Shown: positions 33,481 to 43,431 of the stretch, one piece after another | Position numbering within the stretch: position 1 is the stretch's first letter | Layout: every line of letters starts with the position of its first letter | Source of the DNA: Shinisaurus crocodilurus | Lineage: Eukaryota > Chordata > Lepidosauria > Squamata > Shinisauridae | DNA length: 64,000 bases | Assembly: GCA_021292165.1 (NCBI GenBank) | Contig: CM037878.1 | Span: 293,432,971 to 293,496,970 of the forward strand | Direction of reading: 5' to 3' | The notes under the pieces: model-generated | What the model was told of the DNA's origin: nothing | The model's input: the letters and a program-made list of their open reading frames with translations, nothing else | The model's database searches: none | Position numbers and translations under genes: made by a program

Positions 33481-34192
33481 GTCTCGTGATGAACCAGCAA
33501 GATGAGGCAGGCAATCCTGGGTTACATGGGCTGACTCAGCAAGAAGACTGGTTCGTGTGACTCTCCCATAAAAGAGTGCTTTTTGGAAACCCCAGGTCCA
33601 AATGGGGACCATTTCCCTTGCTTGTGCGTGTTAACCCAGTGGCTGCCCCAGTTACACGGGAGGAGGCACATAGCTCAGTGGGGCCTGGCGTGCAGAAGGG
33701 CCCAAGTCCCAGTAAAAGGGGCCAGGTAGCCTGGAGTGGGAAGGGCCATTGCCTGGCGGAGCAGCGATGTTGGCACGCGCGCGCTTGAGCGGCAGAGTGC
33801 GTGTGCGCATGGGAGATTTAAAACCCTCCCTGTGTGCTAGCAGAGGCCTGTTATCCCACACACAGATCTTCCAGATCTCAGCTCCCCCCCTTTTCGCAGC
33901 GTGCAGCGTGTTGTGAAGATGCCAGCCCAGCCTGCCTGTAATCCAACTTGCTTCCAGCTTCCCCGTTTGCAGATTAATCCATGGAGTCAGGAAACACTCT
34001 GTAAACACCACAGGTCTAATTCTACCTGTTTATTCACTTAGCAAGTAAAGTTCTACAGGGTATACATTTCCTAGTTACAGTCCATGTGCAGAGTATCAAT
34101 GCATAGCAAGCATTACATCCAGTGGAGTAAGTTGAGCGTTGCTGGGCTGGGTGGACCTGTGGTCTTAGCCAGTCAAAGGCCACCCCATGGAA
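33481..34192. other. Unannotated intronic stretch
   Basis: 33980-34140 (TAATTCTACCTGTTTATTCA) might be a degraded retroelement end. Not supportable. Confidence 0.35.
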
Positions 34193-34407
34193 AGCCAGTG
34201 TGGCGCAGTGGTGAGAGTGTCGGACTGGGACTCGGGAGACCCGGGTTCTAGTCCCCGCTCAGCCATGAAGCTCACCGGGTGACTTTGACTCCCGGCCTAA
34301 CCCACCTCGCAGGGTGGTTGTGAGGATAAAACAGAGAGGAGGATCATGCACGCTGCCTCGGGCCCCTCAGAAGGAAAGGTGGGATATGAATGTAACGAAG
34401 AAATAAG
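34193..34407 (+). mobile_element. tRNA-derived SINE (type A)
   Basis: GCCAGTGTGGCGCAGTGGTG, GGTTCTAGTCCCCGCTCAGC, GAGGATAAAACAGAGAGGAG. Its 3' end differs from the other copies (GGGCCCCTCAGAAGGAAAGG). Confidence 0.85.
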
Positions 34408-34657
34408 TTGTGAAGCCTGCAGCCGAAGGGTCAGGGAACCCAAAGTGAATAAGCCGATAATAGACAGGTTAGTCCGTCTGAGCAAGAGTTCAAAATCTGG
34501 AACTTTTGCCTTGAGTCCAAGGGGGCAGGGCTAAAAGGGGGGAGATTATTTCGGCGTGCCGGCAGCAGTGGCAGGACGATCCGGGAGGCTGGGTGGCTTT
34601 TGCCATGGCTGCGCTGTCACGCCTTGAGCGAAGTCAGGGGCAACCGTGGTGCTGAGG

Positions 34658-35167
34658 TCTGTCCAAAATTAGCATTGTTATCAATAACTGAGAAGCTTAT
34701 TTGTGATCAAAATACGAAGGAGTTAATTGTAAACCTGTTAACTGCGGCCAGGCTAATGATAGCGAGAAATTGGAAAGTACAACATGTTTTCCTAATAACA
34801 GACTGGTATAAGGAAGTTTGGGACATAGCCCTAAATGATAAACTAACTAGTAGTATCAAATGCAAAAAAAGGATTGCTAAAGAAGAATAATTTTATGGAG
34901 ATATGGAATCAATTACTAGACTATGTATTAATAAAGGGGAAGGGTAACATGCCTTGTCAGGATATGTTATATTTTTGGAATTTAGACTTTATTTGATCAA
35001 GAGGATAGAAGTATATTAATTGGTCCCTTGGAGGGTGGGGGGGGAGCACTTTATGATTTATTGTATGTTGATTATGTTATATTTGTGTGATAATTTTGTA
35101 TTTTGCTAAATATATTTTCTGTGTTATAATTTGTTTTGAAAAATAAATAAAATATTAAAAAAAAACA
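34658..35167 (+). mobile_element. L1 LINE, 5'-truncated insertion with TSD
   Basis: The ORF2 C-terminal frame ELIVNLLTAARLMIARNWKV, QHVFLITDWYKEVWDIALND, KLTS... is followed by an AT-rich 3' UTR and A-rich tail. It is flanked by a 12-bp duplication GTGGTGCTGAGG (34646-34657 and 35168-35179). Confidence 0.88.
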
Positions 35168-35179
35168 GTGGTGCTGAGG

Positions 35180-36214
35180 GCGCTCTTCCCAGTTGAGGGC
35201 CACCTTTTCCTCCCAGAGTGCCTGTCCTGTGTGCATGGGGGGAAGAATGGTGCCCGAAACCGATTGCCATCATGTATTGTGATGGCTGCCATCACCGCCC
35301 CCCCCCCCCACCAAACGCCCTGGAGTTCTATGCTTTCCGATGCATTCTGAGAAAAAGTGGCTGCCGAGGCGTGAAGCGGCACCAGCAGAATAGAAACAGG
35401 ATGTGTGCCTGTTTAAATGTGCGATCGTGCAAATTTTAAAATATCGCGACGAAACTGCAGGCCGCCAAAGCCTCTGAGAAACCACGTTTTGAACATGGTG
35501 CAGGTTATTATAGAGGACAGGTCACGTGGAGACAGGGGCATGCGGCATCACTTTCAGGTGAAATAACTGGGGGGGGGGAAATCCAGTTTCTACTACACGA
35601 GAACGGTCCATATGCACGGAGAAGGGCAAATGCGCGTTCAAACTGCACCTGCTACACAGAACAGGCCGTTCTCCGTGAACAGTCAGGCTCTGCGCCCGGC
35701 GTTCCCCAATCTGGTGCACTCCAGATGTGTTGCGCCACGGCTACTAGCATCCCCCATCCAGCATTTGGGAATTTGCAGACACTTCTCCCGGGGGGGGAAA
35801 GCGCTCCTGCTCGTGTTCGCGATTGTGAGCGGGACGCGTCGTTCACATAATTTGCGGACAGAAACGAAGCTCTCATACGCCCCTACGGCGCGTGAATTTC
35901 ACCTAGGAACCGGCATTTGGGACCCAAGATCTGGCGCAGAGGCTTTTGACGTCCAAGCGCTTCTCTCCTTTATTGAGTCTCCTTCTCCCCGGCAACCAAT
36001 GAATCAGAATGCCGTTCCTTCAGTCCTTCACCCTGCCAGCAGGCTAAGTGCCTTCATGCCGGCTTTCATCGGAGGCAGCCACTCCGATGCTGACGGAGGA
36101 AGCGCCAGCAAGCGGCCGCTGCTAAGTGAGCCCCTGCTGGTGCCTCAGCCGAACCCCGACATGTATCACGCAGCGCTCCTGTAAGTGGGAGGATGCAGGT
36201 TCGGATTGGCCCCG
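35180..36214. other. Unannotated GC-rich stretch
   Basis: A 190-codon plus-strand open frame (35612-36184) has no recognisable domain. 35702-35770 (CCAATCTGGTGCACTCCAGATG) looks like a MITE remnant. 35996-36040 is repeated at 37332-37376. Confidence 0.4.
35996..36040 (+). repeat. 45-bp direct repeat, unit 1
   Basis: Identical to 37332-37376: starts CCAATGAATCAGAATGCCGT and ends TCACCCTGCCAGC. Confidence 0.9.
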
Positions 36215-36633
36215 GGGAGATGGTCACAAGGCCAGAAGGAGCTGCATTACAAACTCAGCAAGGCCGGGGGAGAGATTGCTTTTAGTGCTTTAATAATTAT
36301 TCAATTTTTGCAATGGCAATGAAAGGCCTCCATTGGCTTGCCGACTCTCTCTGACTTGTGCCATTTGGTTGCCCTTGACTCTGAAATTGCTGGATCAAAA
36401 TGGTAAACGGTTGTGTGTGTCTTTGTTTGCTCATGGATGTTAATTGAATCCAGTTTGAAATAAGGGACAATGGAGCGGCTCCACAGCAGGACTCTGCAAG
36501 CAAAGGGGGTGGGGGGTGGGCATGGAAAACCCCACACATTTTGCAACCCAAGAATACGCGGCCGAGATTGCCGCATTTCTCTTGAGTGTCTCCGCTCCTG
36601 TTTCGGCGCCTTTTGATTTCTTAGGCTCTAGAA
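36215..36633 (+). repeat. Likely source copy of the DNA carried in the 32.8-kb element
   Basis: About 98% identical by eye to 32930-33342, mostly indel differences. Runs from GGGAGATGGTCACAAGGCCA to the CTCTAGAA duplication. Confidence 0.88.
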
Positions 36634-36768
36634 CAGTGTTCTCCCACCTTGGGTCCCCAGATGTTTTTGGCCTACAACTCCCAGCATGCCCCAGCCAGCA
36701 TAGCTGGCTGGGGCATGCTGGGAGTTGTAGGCCAAAAACATCTGGGGACCCAAGGTGGGAGAACACTG
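36634..36768. mobile_element. Palindromic hAT MITE (family P), copy 5
   Basis: 135-bp perfect-looking palindrome (CAGTGTTCTCCCACCTTGGG), flanked by a perfect 8-bp duplication CTCTAGAA. Confidence 0.95.
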
Positions 36769-36957
36769 CTCTAGAATTTGCTACCCTTTCCTCTGGCTGG
36801 GCACCTGCGACTTTAATGGTTGACGAGACAGAAATTCAGCCGACGCACCTTCACCTGGCCACAGCAGTGCGGTGATGGAGAAGGGTCAGCTGCTGAATTT
36901 CTGCGTACAGAGCAGCCGTTAGAGGAGCCTGGCTGTTGCAGGGAGGGTGGAGACATA

Positions 36958-37133
36958 CCCGTATTTTTCCGTCTATAAGACGCCCCCATGTATAAGACGC
37001 CCCCCCCCCCCACTGGGCAGTTTCGCAACCGTTGCGGTTCTCTCCTCGGCTTCCTTCCGTGTATAAGACGACCCTCAATTTTTAGTCTAACAATTTTAGG
37101 AAAAAGTATCGTCTTATCCATGGAAAAATACTG
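36958..37133. mobile_element. TA-flanked MITE (GTATTTTTCC...TATAAGACG)
   Basis: Ends CCCGTATTTTTCCGTCTATA and TCCATGGAAAAATACTG are complementary. Internal TATAAGACG repeats. TA on both sides suggests a Tc1/mariner-type insertion. Confidence 0.65.
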
Positions 37134-37331
37134 TACGTGGATTGTATTGGGTTTAGCTGCTTGGGACCACAAAACGGAGTTCAAGAGGGTAACAGTGAAT
37201 TAGTTGGCGGGGGGGGGGGAAGCAGAACGTTCCAGCCCATAAGCCAAAAGAGAGGCAACCGGCGGCACAGAATCTGGGTGCACGGGGGATCTTGCTTCCG
37301 TCAGGCCCCAGACTTCCAGGAATTCCGCAAG

Positions 37332-37376
37332 CCAATGAATCAGAATGCCGTTCCTTCAGTCCTTCACCCTGCCAGC
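37332..37376 (+). repeat. 45-bp direct repeat, unit 2
   Basis: Identical to 35996-36040, 1336 bp upstream. Flanks are unrelated. Confidence 0.9.
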
Positions 37377-37949
37377 GGTGAAGTGTCAGCAACACCCACC
37401 CACCCGCAGGGCCAGCGTCAAGAGTAGGCCTGGCCGGGCACCTGCCGTGGGCCCACATCCCAGCAGGGGCCCACTGAGAAGAGCCCCCCTTGGAGTTGTT
37501 TCTCCTCCTCTTCACCACTGCAGCCTGCTTGTTCTCCTGCCTCTCGCTCTGGCCCAGACGACGGCGGCGGCGAGAAGGAGGAGGAGGAGCAGCAGATGCC
37601 ACGGCGCACTTGATGACTGGCGCTCTCGGCCTGCCAAGCCAGCAAGTGGGGGCCAGGATGAGGAAGAGGAGGAGGAGGAAGAAGTGCAGCAGGTGACAAT
37701 GGTGGTGAGAAGGTAGATCTGCTGAGGGAGGGGGGCCCATTGAAGGTGTCTTGCCCAAGGGCCTCAAAAACCTGGAGCTGGCTTTGCACCACCTCGCCCA
37801 GGGAGAGGAAGAGAGAGAGAGAGAGAGAGGAAAGTGCCCCCCCAGCATCGATGCTGGAATCTCCTGCTGTGCTTCGTGCTAAACCTGGTCCAGCCCTTGC
37901 TTCTCTATGGGTGGAACAACTGTTCAGGGCATGGGCTTCTTCTTCTTCT
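37377..37949. other. Unannotated GC-rich stretch
   Basis: GAGGAGGAGG-rich and (GA)n (37808-37830) low complexity. Long overlapping open frames on both strands are compositional artefacts. Confidence 0.45.
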
Positions 37950-38200
37950 TCTTCTTATTATTATTATTATTATTTATTATATTTATACCGCACCTTTTTT
38001 CCTGCAAGGAACCCAAGGCGGCTTACATAATCCTCCTCCTCCTCTCCATTCGATCCTCACAACAACCCTGTGGGATAGGTGAGGCTGAGAGTCAGTGACT
38101 GGCCCAAAGTCACCCAGTGGGTTTCATGGCCGAGCGGGGAACTAGAACCCGGATCTCCCGAGTCCCAGCCCAACACTCTCACCACTACGCCACACTGTGC
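37950..38200 (-). mobile_element. tRNA-derived SINE (type A)
   Basis: Full-length minus copy: B-box GGTTCTAGTTC, A-box TGGCGTAGTGG at right, ATT-rich 3' end at left. Lies just beyond the stefin 3' end. Confidence 0.9.
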
Positions 38201-38244
38201 CACTATGCGTCTGTGTCTTATCACCAGGGGGGGGGGGGAGAGAC

Positions 38245-38397
38245 GCCCCGGTAATTTGCGGAGGAGCAGCAGCAGCAGCCCTGTTTGCCTGTTGCAGCAG
38301 AAACACAAAGAGTGTTGCAGCACCTGCAAGGGTAACGCATTTATTACGGCGTCCGCTTTCTTGGACAACACCCCACCCCATCAGAGGCATGCGTCGA
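38245..38397 (-). repeat. Amniote interspersed repeat (ATGAAGTGGGCT type)
   Basis: The minus strand reads as the common reptile repeat: GCATGCCTCTGATGGGG, then TAATAAATGCGTTA, then GGTGCTGCAACACTCTTTG, then CTGCAACAGGC. A plus-strand relative is at 20519-20645. Its class is unknown to me. It forms part of the stefin 3' UTR. Confidence 0.6.
38340..38345 (-). promoter_or_regulatory. AATAAA polyadenylation signal of the stefin gene
   Basis: On the minus strand an AATAAA lies about 115 nt after the stefin stop, inside a copy of an interspersed repeat (38245-38397). It is the first canonical signal downstream of the stop. Its use is inferred. Confidence 0.55.
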
Positions 38398-38459
38398 TGC
38401 CTCTGACAAATTCTCTGTATTGACGCCCTTTGGCTCCCTGCAGAGGCAGCCCTCCGCGG

Positions 38460-38594
38460 CTAGAAATAGGTGATGGGGTCATCCTTGGTCTTGCCCAGTT
38501 GGTAGTTGGAGAGCTCAGTTCCCCCACCATAACATGGCAGGGCCCGGAACACCCGCAGGTGGACGCAGTCTCTCTCGCCGTTGCCATGTCGGAC
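38460..38594 (-). CDS. CSTB: Stefin exon 3 (C-terminus and stop)
   Basis: This 135-nt exon includes the TAG stop. It encodes VRHGNGERDCVHLRVFRALP and ends KTKDDPITYF. The acceptor is CACCTTACAG. HLRVFRALP is the third strand plus the LP that forms the second inhibitory loop. LSNYQ...K.KDDPITYF matches the cystatin B C-terminus (LSNYQ...ELTYF) better than cystatin A (LTGYQ...ELTGF). The full protein is 25+34+44 = 103 aa. Because the N-terminus is stefin-A-like and the C-terminus stefin-B-like, the orthology (CSTA, CSTB or a reptile-specific stefin) is unresolved and the symbol is provisional. Confidence 0.88.
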   Translation of the reverse strand, partial: VRHGNGERDCVHLRVFRALPCYGGGTELSNYQLGKTKDDPITYF

Positions 38595-39384
38595 CTGTAA
38601 GGTGGGAGCAACATGGAGAAGGGCATCACAATCTGGGACAGACATGGGGGCCCGCGGGCCTAGCAGCCGCAGCCGCTGTCCCAGGAGCCACGGCGGAGTG
38701 GGAACTTGCAGTTAGCCAGCGCGTGGGTGGCCAGAGGTGTTCCCATCTCTGTTGTTACTTAAGGTGGTCCAGGGTGGAGCTCAGAAATCAGGTTCCTGGG
38801 CCAAATTAAGCAGCATTCACTGGAGCTTTCCCCATATGCCAGAAGCTCCCCACCCGGGTAGGCCCATCTCCACACTTAGGATCGGAACCGCAAAGGGCAA
38901 CTCTTTGTGTGTCCGGAGCGTCGCTGTCCTGCCGGAACAAGAATCTCCGGAACTCCTTCCGTAATCTGAGCCAGATGGGATGTCCGCCAAGGGCAGGGCT
39001 TGGAGCCCCCAGAAGTGGGGAGCTGGACCTGTGGGTGAGTGTGCTGGGGGGGGGGGTGAGTTGGGATTCATGCCTGTCCGGGAGTTTTCTCTCCCCTGCG
39101 TGCCGCCCACGCCCTCTGTTTGGCAGGGAGAGCGTACAGCTCCGCGTGGCTCGTCCTCCCTGGACTTTCCCACATCCCTAAGTCTGCGAGTGCCTGGTTA
39201 GGAACATCAGGGGCTGCTTCTTACGGAGTCAGGCCTTGGGTCCAGCTAGCTCAGGCATTGTTGACACTAGCCGGCAGCCACGGCTCTCCCTCCCTCCAGG
39301 TTTTCAGGCAGAGAAGGGTCTTTCCTAGCCCCCCCGGGGAGCAAACCTTCTCCACGTGCCCCTCCGCCGCGTGCTAGAGCCCCT

Positions 39385-39545
39385 TCTTCGCCTGCGGGAG
39401 GTCCCGAGTTCAATCCCTGTCAGCATCTCCAGGTAGGGCCGAAAAATCTGCTGCCTGACATCCTGGAGAGCCACGGCTGCCAGTCAGTGTGTGGACACTA
39501 CTGGGCTGGACGGAGCAAGGCTCTGACTCGGGATAAAGCAGCTTC
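39385..39545 (+). mobile_element. tRNA-derived SINE (type B)
   Basis: GAGGTCCCGAGTTCAATCCC (B-box), CAGCATCTCCAGGTAGGGCC, GGCTGCCAGTCAGTGTGTGG, ACTGGGCTGGACGGAGCAAG, GGATAAAGCAGCTTCC. Confidence 0.8.
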
Positions 39546-39767
39546 CCGGCCGGGTCCCCAGGTCCCCACCCAGCCTGCCCAGGGGAACCCACCACCCCTG
39601 GCTGCTCTTCACCCCCCCCGACGGCACATTCGGAAACCGGCGAAGGGGTGCTAAAGCACTGGGGGGGGAGAAACTGGCTGGCGTGTAGAGCCCTCCAACA
39701 CAAGACAAGCGTGTGCAAAGAAGAGCCGCCAGGCAGAGGGACAGGACGGGACGGAGGGGAAGCCTCT

Positions 39768-40364
39768 CATAATAGAAGTGTAGCTTCCAAATCGCGGGAA
39801 GTGATAATTCCCCTTTACTCGGCACTGGTTAGGCCTCATCTTGAGTACTGCGTCCAGTTCTGGGCACCTCACTTTAAGAAGGACATAGACAAACTGGAGA
39901 GGGTTCAGAGGAGGGCAACAAGGATGATAAAGGGACTGGAAACAAGGCCCTATGAGGAGAGACTGAGAGAACGGGGCATGTTTAGCCTTCAGAAGAGGAG
40001 ACTGAGGGGAGATATGATCGCACTCTTCCAGTATTTGAAGGGATGTCACACAGAGGAGGGCCAGGATCTCTTCTCGATCATCCCAGTTTGCAGGACACGG
40101 AATAATGGGCTCAAGTGACAGGAACCCAGATTCCACCTAAACATCAGGAAAAATTTCCTGACTGTCAGAGCAATAAGACAATGGAATCAACTACCTAGGG
40201 AGGTGGTGGGCTCTCCCACTCTGGAGGCATTCAAGGTGCGGCTGGACAGACATCTGTCAGAGATGCTTTGACCTGGATTCCTGCATTGAGCAGGGGGTTG
40301 GACTCGATGGCCTGGTAGGCCCCTTCCAACTCTACTTTTCTATGATTCTATGATTCTATGATCC
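39768..40364 (+). mobile_element. CR1 LINE, 3' portion
   Basis: Frame [40 protein letters not shown] onward, with a stop where relatives read KL (CAAGTGACAGG). Then intact 3' UTR and three ATTCTATG tail units. Confidence 0.95.
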
Positions 40365-40579
40365 CCAAGAGGGCAGGGAGGAGCCCCTGGTCTTCCCAAG
40401 GAAGCCTCCAAACGGCCTGAGGTTGCGAAAGAGGGAGAAGCGGGCCCTTCCAAACTTGGGCGCAGGAGGCAGATCGTGGCGAGTTCCAGGATGGGAGTGG
40501 GCTGGCTCCCCACCCCCCCGCCCCCCGCTCTGCCCAAGGGTGTGGCCCTCCTTGGCTGCCCCCACCCCCTGCCACTGAC

Positions 40580-40681
40580 CTTGATGAAGTAGTTTGTGCC
40601 GGCCACCACCTGCGTGCAGAACAACACGGCCTCGAACGTGGGGTATCTCGCGTTCACTTTCTCTTCCAACTGGCCCTTCAC
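40580..40681 (-). CDS. CSTB: Stefin exon 2, with QVVAG inhibitory loop
   Basis: This 102-nt exon has phase 0 at both ends. It encodes [20 protein letters not shown] followed by [14 protein letters not shown]. The QVVAG motif is the first hairpin loop that wedges into the active-site cleft of cathepsins B, H, L and S. QLEEK and TNYFIK are also family hallmarks. The acceptor on the minus strand is CCCCCCAG and the donor is GTCAGT. The exon boundaries (after ...ANQ and after ...FIK) match those I remember for human CSTB. All key residues are intact, so the inhibitor is likely functional. Confidence 0.9.
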
Positions 40682-41067
40682 CTGGGGGGGCAGGAAGGGG
40701 GCTGGTTGTTACCACGCACGGAGCAGGAAGGAACTTGGAGGCCCGAGCCTCCGGGGGGGGGTAGAAGCGGGTTTTCCCCAGAGGGACCCCAGGAGAGCAC
40801 GTGCGTCTTCGAAGGGATCTGCCTTGACAGAGCTTCCTCCTGCCCTTGAGGCTCGGAGAAACCCCCGTTTCCATTTGCTGGCTTTCAGTCTGACTCTTGG
40901 GAGCCCTGAAGGGGAGAGGAATTCTTACTGGCAAGCAGGGAATGCCAATTGCCAGGGGAAAACAGGCTGGATGCAGCAGGCCGGCCCAGGTGTCTTGGCA
41001 GAGGGAAACGGTCGGCACCGCCTAAGAACCTCTCCCCACACAGCTGTGGGGAGGGGGGGTTTCTCAC

Positions 41068-41142
41068 CTGGTTAGCGATCTCCTGAACTTCAGGAGTGGC
41101 CGGTTCAGGGGCAGATAATCCTCCAACCATTCTTCCAGCCAT
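41068..41142 (-). CDS. CSTB: Stefin (cystatin A/B-type inhibitor) exon 1
   Basis: First coding exon, 75 nt, 25 codons, starting at ATG 41142-41140 and ending in phase 0 at EIANQ before the donor GTGAGA. It encodes MAGRMVGGLSAPEPATPEVQEIANQ. The family's N-terminal trunk glycine (here GG at residues 7-8) inserts into the S subsites of papain-like cathepsins. Human cystatin B starts MMCGAPSATQPATAET and human cystatin A starts MIPGGLSEAKPATPEIQEI, so this end resembles stefin A more. A second in-frame Met (residue 5) could be the real start and would give the usual family length of about 98-99 residues. No signal peptide is present, as expected for cytosolic stefins. The exon lies antisense inside ARRB1 intron 2. 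Confidence 0.85.
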
Positions 41143-41547
41143 GTCTCTCCGTCCTTTGGTCTCGAATAGCCACCTTTTGCTTTCAGTTTGGGACAAAATT
41201 GTCAGGCAAAGGGGAGTATCCCAATCTGTGGCCATGTGTGTGTCATGCCGCTGTCATGTGAGGGAGCACTCGGGATTGAATTGCACACCGCTGTTCAGCG
41301 AGAGGCACACCCCATCCTTGCCAGAGCACCAGAGGCGGCTGAACCTGACTGGAGGCTTCCTGGCTTTGTCGCAAGAGGAAGTTCGGCTGGTTCCCAGCCC
41401 CTCCCTAACAGCTTGAAGCTCAAAGCAGAACAGGATGATCGATCGCCCTCTCTGAATGAGAGGCTAAAACTCAGGGCTAGTGGGGAAGCGAAGCTCAATG
41501 GACTATCTCACATTGCATTGCACACCACCAACATAAGACCTTCGCTG
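41143..41547 (-). promoter_or_regulatory. Presumed stefin 5' flank
   Basis: About 400 bp between the stefin ATG and the CR1 at 41548. It must hold the promoter if the gene is transcribed from its own start. I see no clear TATA box or CpG island. Confidence 0.3.
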
Positions 41548-42169
41548 CAAAGAAGGCAAATGCAATTTTGGGCTGTATTAATAGAAGTATAGCTTCCAAA
41601 TCGCGGGAAGTGATAATTCCCCTTTACTCGGCACTGGTTAGGCCTCATCTTGAGTACTGCGTCCAGTTCTGGGCACCTCACTTTAAGAAGGACATAGACA
41701 AACTGGAGAGGGTTCAGAGGAGGGCAACAAGGATGATAAAGGGACTGGAAACAAGGCCCTATGAGGAGAGACTGAAAGAACTGGGCATGTTTAGCCTTCA
41801 GAAGAGGAGACTGAGGGGAGATATGATCGCACTCTTCCAGTATTTGAAGGGATGTCACACAGAGGAGGGCAAAGATCTCTTCTCGATCATCCCAGTTTGC
41901 AGGACACGGAATAATGGGCTCAAGTTACAGGAACCTAGATTCCACCTAAACATCAGGAAAAATTTCCTGACTGTCAGAGCGATAAGACAATGGAACCAAC
42001 AACCTAGGGAGGTCATGGGCTCTCCCAGTCTAGAGGCATTCAAGGTGCGGCTGGACAGACATCTGTCAGAGATGCTTTGACCTGGATTCCTGCATTGAGC
42101 AGGGGGTTGGACTCGATGGCCTTGTAGGCCCCTTCCAACTCTACTTTTCTATGATTCTATGATTCTATG
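41548..42169 (+). mobile_element. CR1 LINE, 3' portion
   Basis: Frame [20 protein letters not shown] through [20 protein letters not shown] to DRHLSEML is open for about 170 codons, then 3' UTR and tail TTCTATGATTCTATGA. Confidence 0.95.
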
Positions 42170-42171
42170 AA

Positions 42172-43110
42172 GAACATAAGAAGAGCCCTGCTGGGTCAGA
42201 CCAAGGGTCCATCTAGTCCAGCATTCAGTCCCACACAGTGGCCAGACGGGATCCCACGAGCAAGACATGAGTGCAACAGCACCCTCCCGCCCATGTTCCC
42301 CAGCAAGTGGTGTGCATAGGCAGGCTGCCTCTGATACTGGAGGTGGCATATAGCCAGTCAGGACTAGTAGCCACCAATGGCCTTCTCCATGAATGTGTCC
42401 AATCCCCTTTTAAAGCTGTCCAGATTGGTGGCCATCACTACATCTTGTGGCAGTGGATTACATAGTTTTAACTAGGCGCTGTGTGAAGAGGTGCAGCCAT
42501 GCCTTGGATTGAGAGCATAATTCGTTCCGGAAACGTGCTTGTAATCCAAAACACTCTTATATCAAAACAAAATCCCCCCCCAAAAAATGTGTACAGAGAT
42601 TTTTAATTTAAGCCGTACTACAGTACTTGTATTGCAAGACGTCGCTTGTATATCAAGTTAAAAAAAATAAAATATTTTAAAATCTGCTTGTCTTGCAAAA
42701 CGCTCTCAAGCCAAGTTACTTGCAATCCAAGGTATTACTGTACTTCCTTTTATCTATCCTGAATCTCCCGCCAATCAGCCTCAGGGGATGACCCCTCTGG
42801 GTTCTAGTATTATGAGAGAAGGAAGAAAATGTCTCCCTGTCCACTTTCTCCACACCATGTGTAATTTTGTACACCTCTTTCATGTCTCCCCTCACTCACC
42901 ATTTTTCTAAGCTTAACAATCCCAGCTGTTGTAACCTTTCCTCATAGCGGAGTTGCTCCAGCCCCTTGATCATTTTAGTTGCCCTGTTCTGAACTTTTTC
43001 CAACTCTACGATATCCTTATTAGGTGCGGTGACCAGAACTTTACACGGTATTCTATGTGCGGTCGCACCATAGATTTGTATAAGGCCAGTATAAAATTGA
43101 TACCAAACTG
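42172..43110 (-). mobile_element. CR1-like LINE (second subfamily), split by a MITE
   Basis: The plus view begins AGAACATAAGAAGAGCCCTG, the reversed 3' end. The minus frame includes [16 protein letters not shown] and [17 protein letters not shown] RT C-terminus. A Tigger-like MITE interrupts it at 42494-42740. Confidence 0.8.
42494..42740. mobile_element. Tigger/pogo-like MITE inside CR1
   Basis: Left CAGCCATGCCTTGGATTGAG and right GCAATCCAAGGTATTACTG are complementary ends. TA follows on the right and TG precedes on the left, consistent with a decayed TA duplication. 247 bp. Confidence 0.7.
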
Positions 43111-43359
43111 ATACTGTCTTGTTTGAGCAGCAAGCACCCCAAATGGCTGCCGCAATCGGTGACACACTCGCCCCGCCCCGCCCCTGTGCGCACATATCCT
43201 TGCCGAGGAACTTTGCACAATTCCTTTCCAAGGGAAGCAAGGGCTAGGGCTTCTGCTAGGCCCCCAGCTGAACTCTTCCTCGTGGCATTCCACTTGTTTG
43301 AGACAAAGTAGATGCGAGGTTAATTTAATTTGGTGAGGGCAATTGTTTTGAAAATGTAA

Positions 43360-43431
43360 ATACCACGCCGAGAGTTTCGGAACCGCCCAGGGAGCTTTAG
43401 CTATTGGGCGGTATAGAAACGTAATTAATTA
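43360..43431 (-). mobile_element. L2-like LINE tail scrap
   Basis: GAACCGCCCAGGGAGCTTTA, GCTATTGGGCGGTATAGAAA resembles the L2-like 3' terminal CCGCCC...GGGCGG segment. Orientation uncertain. Confidence 0.5.

Larger units (their letters stand above)
38595..40579 (-). other. Stefin intron 2 (1985 nt)
   Basis: Minus-strand GTCAGT to TTACAG. Contains a tRNA SINE (39385-39545) and a CR1 (39768-40364), both on plus. Confidence 0.8.

Noticed and set aside
35612..36184. 190-codon plus-strand open frame as a host gene
   Set aside because: No recognisable domain, GC-rich composition that favours open frames, and it crosses a MITE remnant and a duplicated 45-mer. A GTAAGT follows its end, but no acceptor or partner exon was found.
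37153..37848. 231-codon minus-strand open frame
   Set aside because: Low-complexity Pro/Ser/Leu translation of CCT/GAGG-rich DNA, overlapped by open frames on the other strand.
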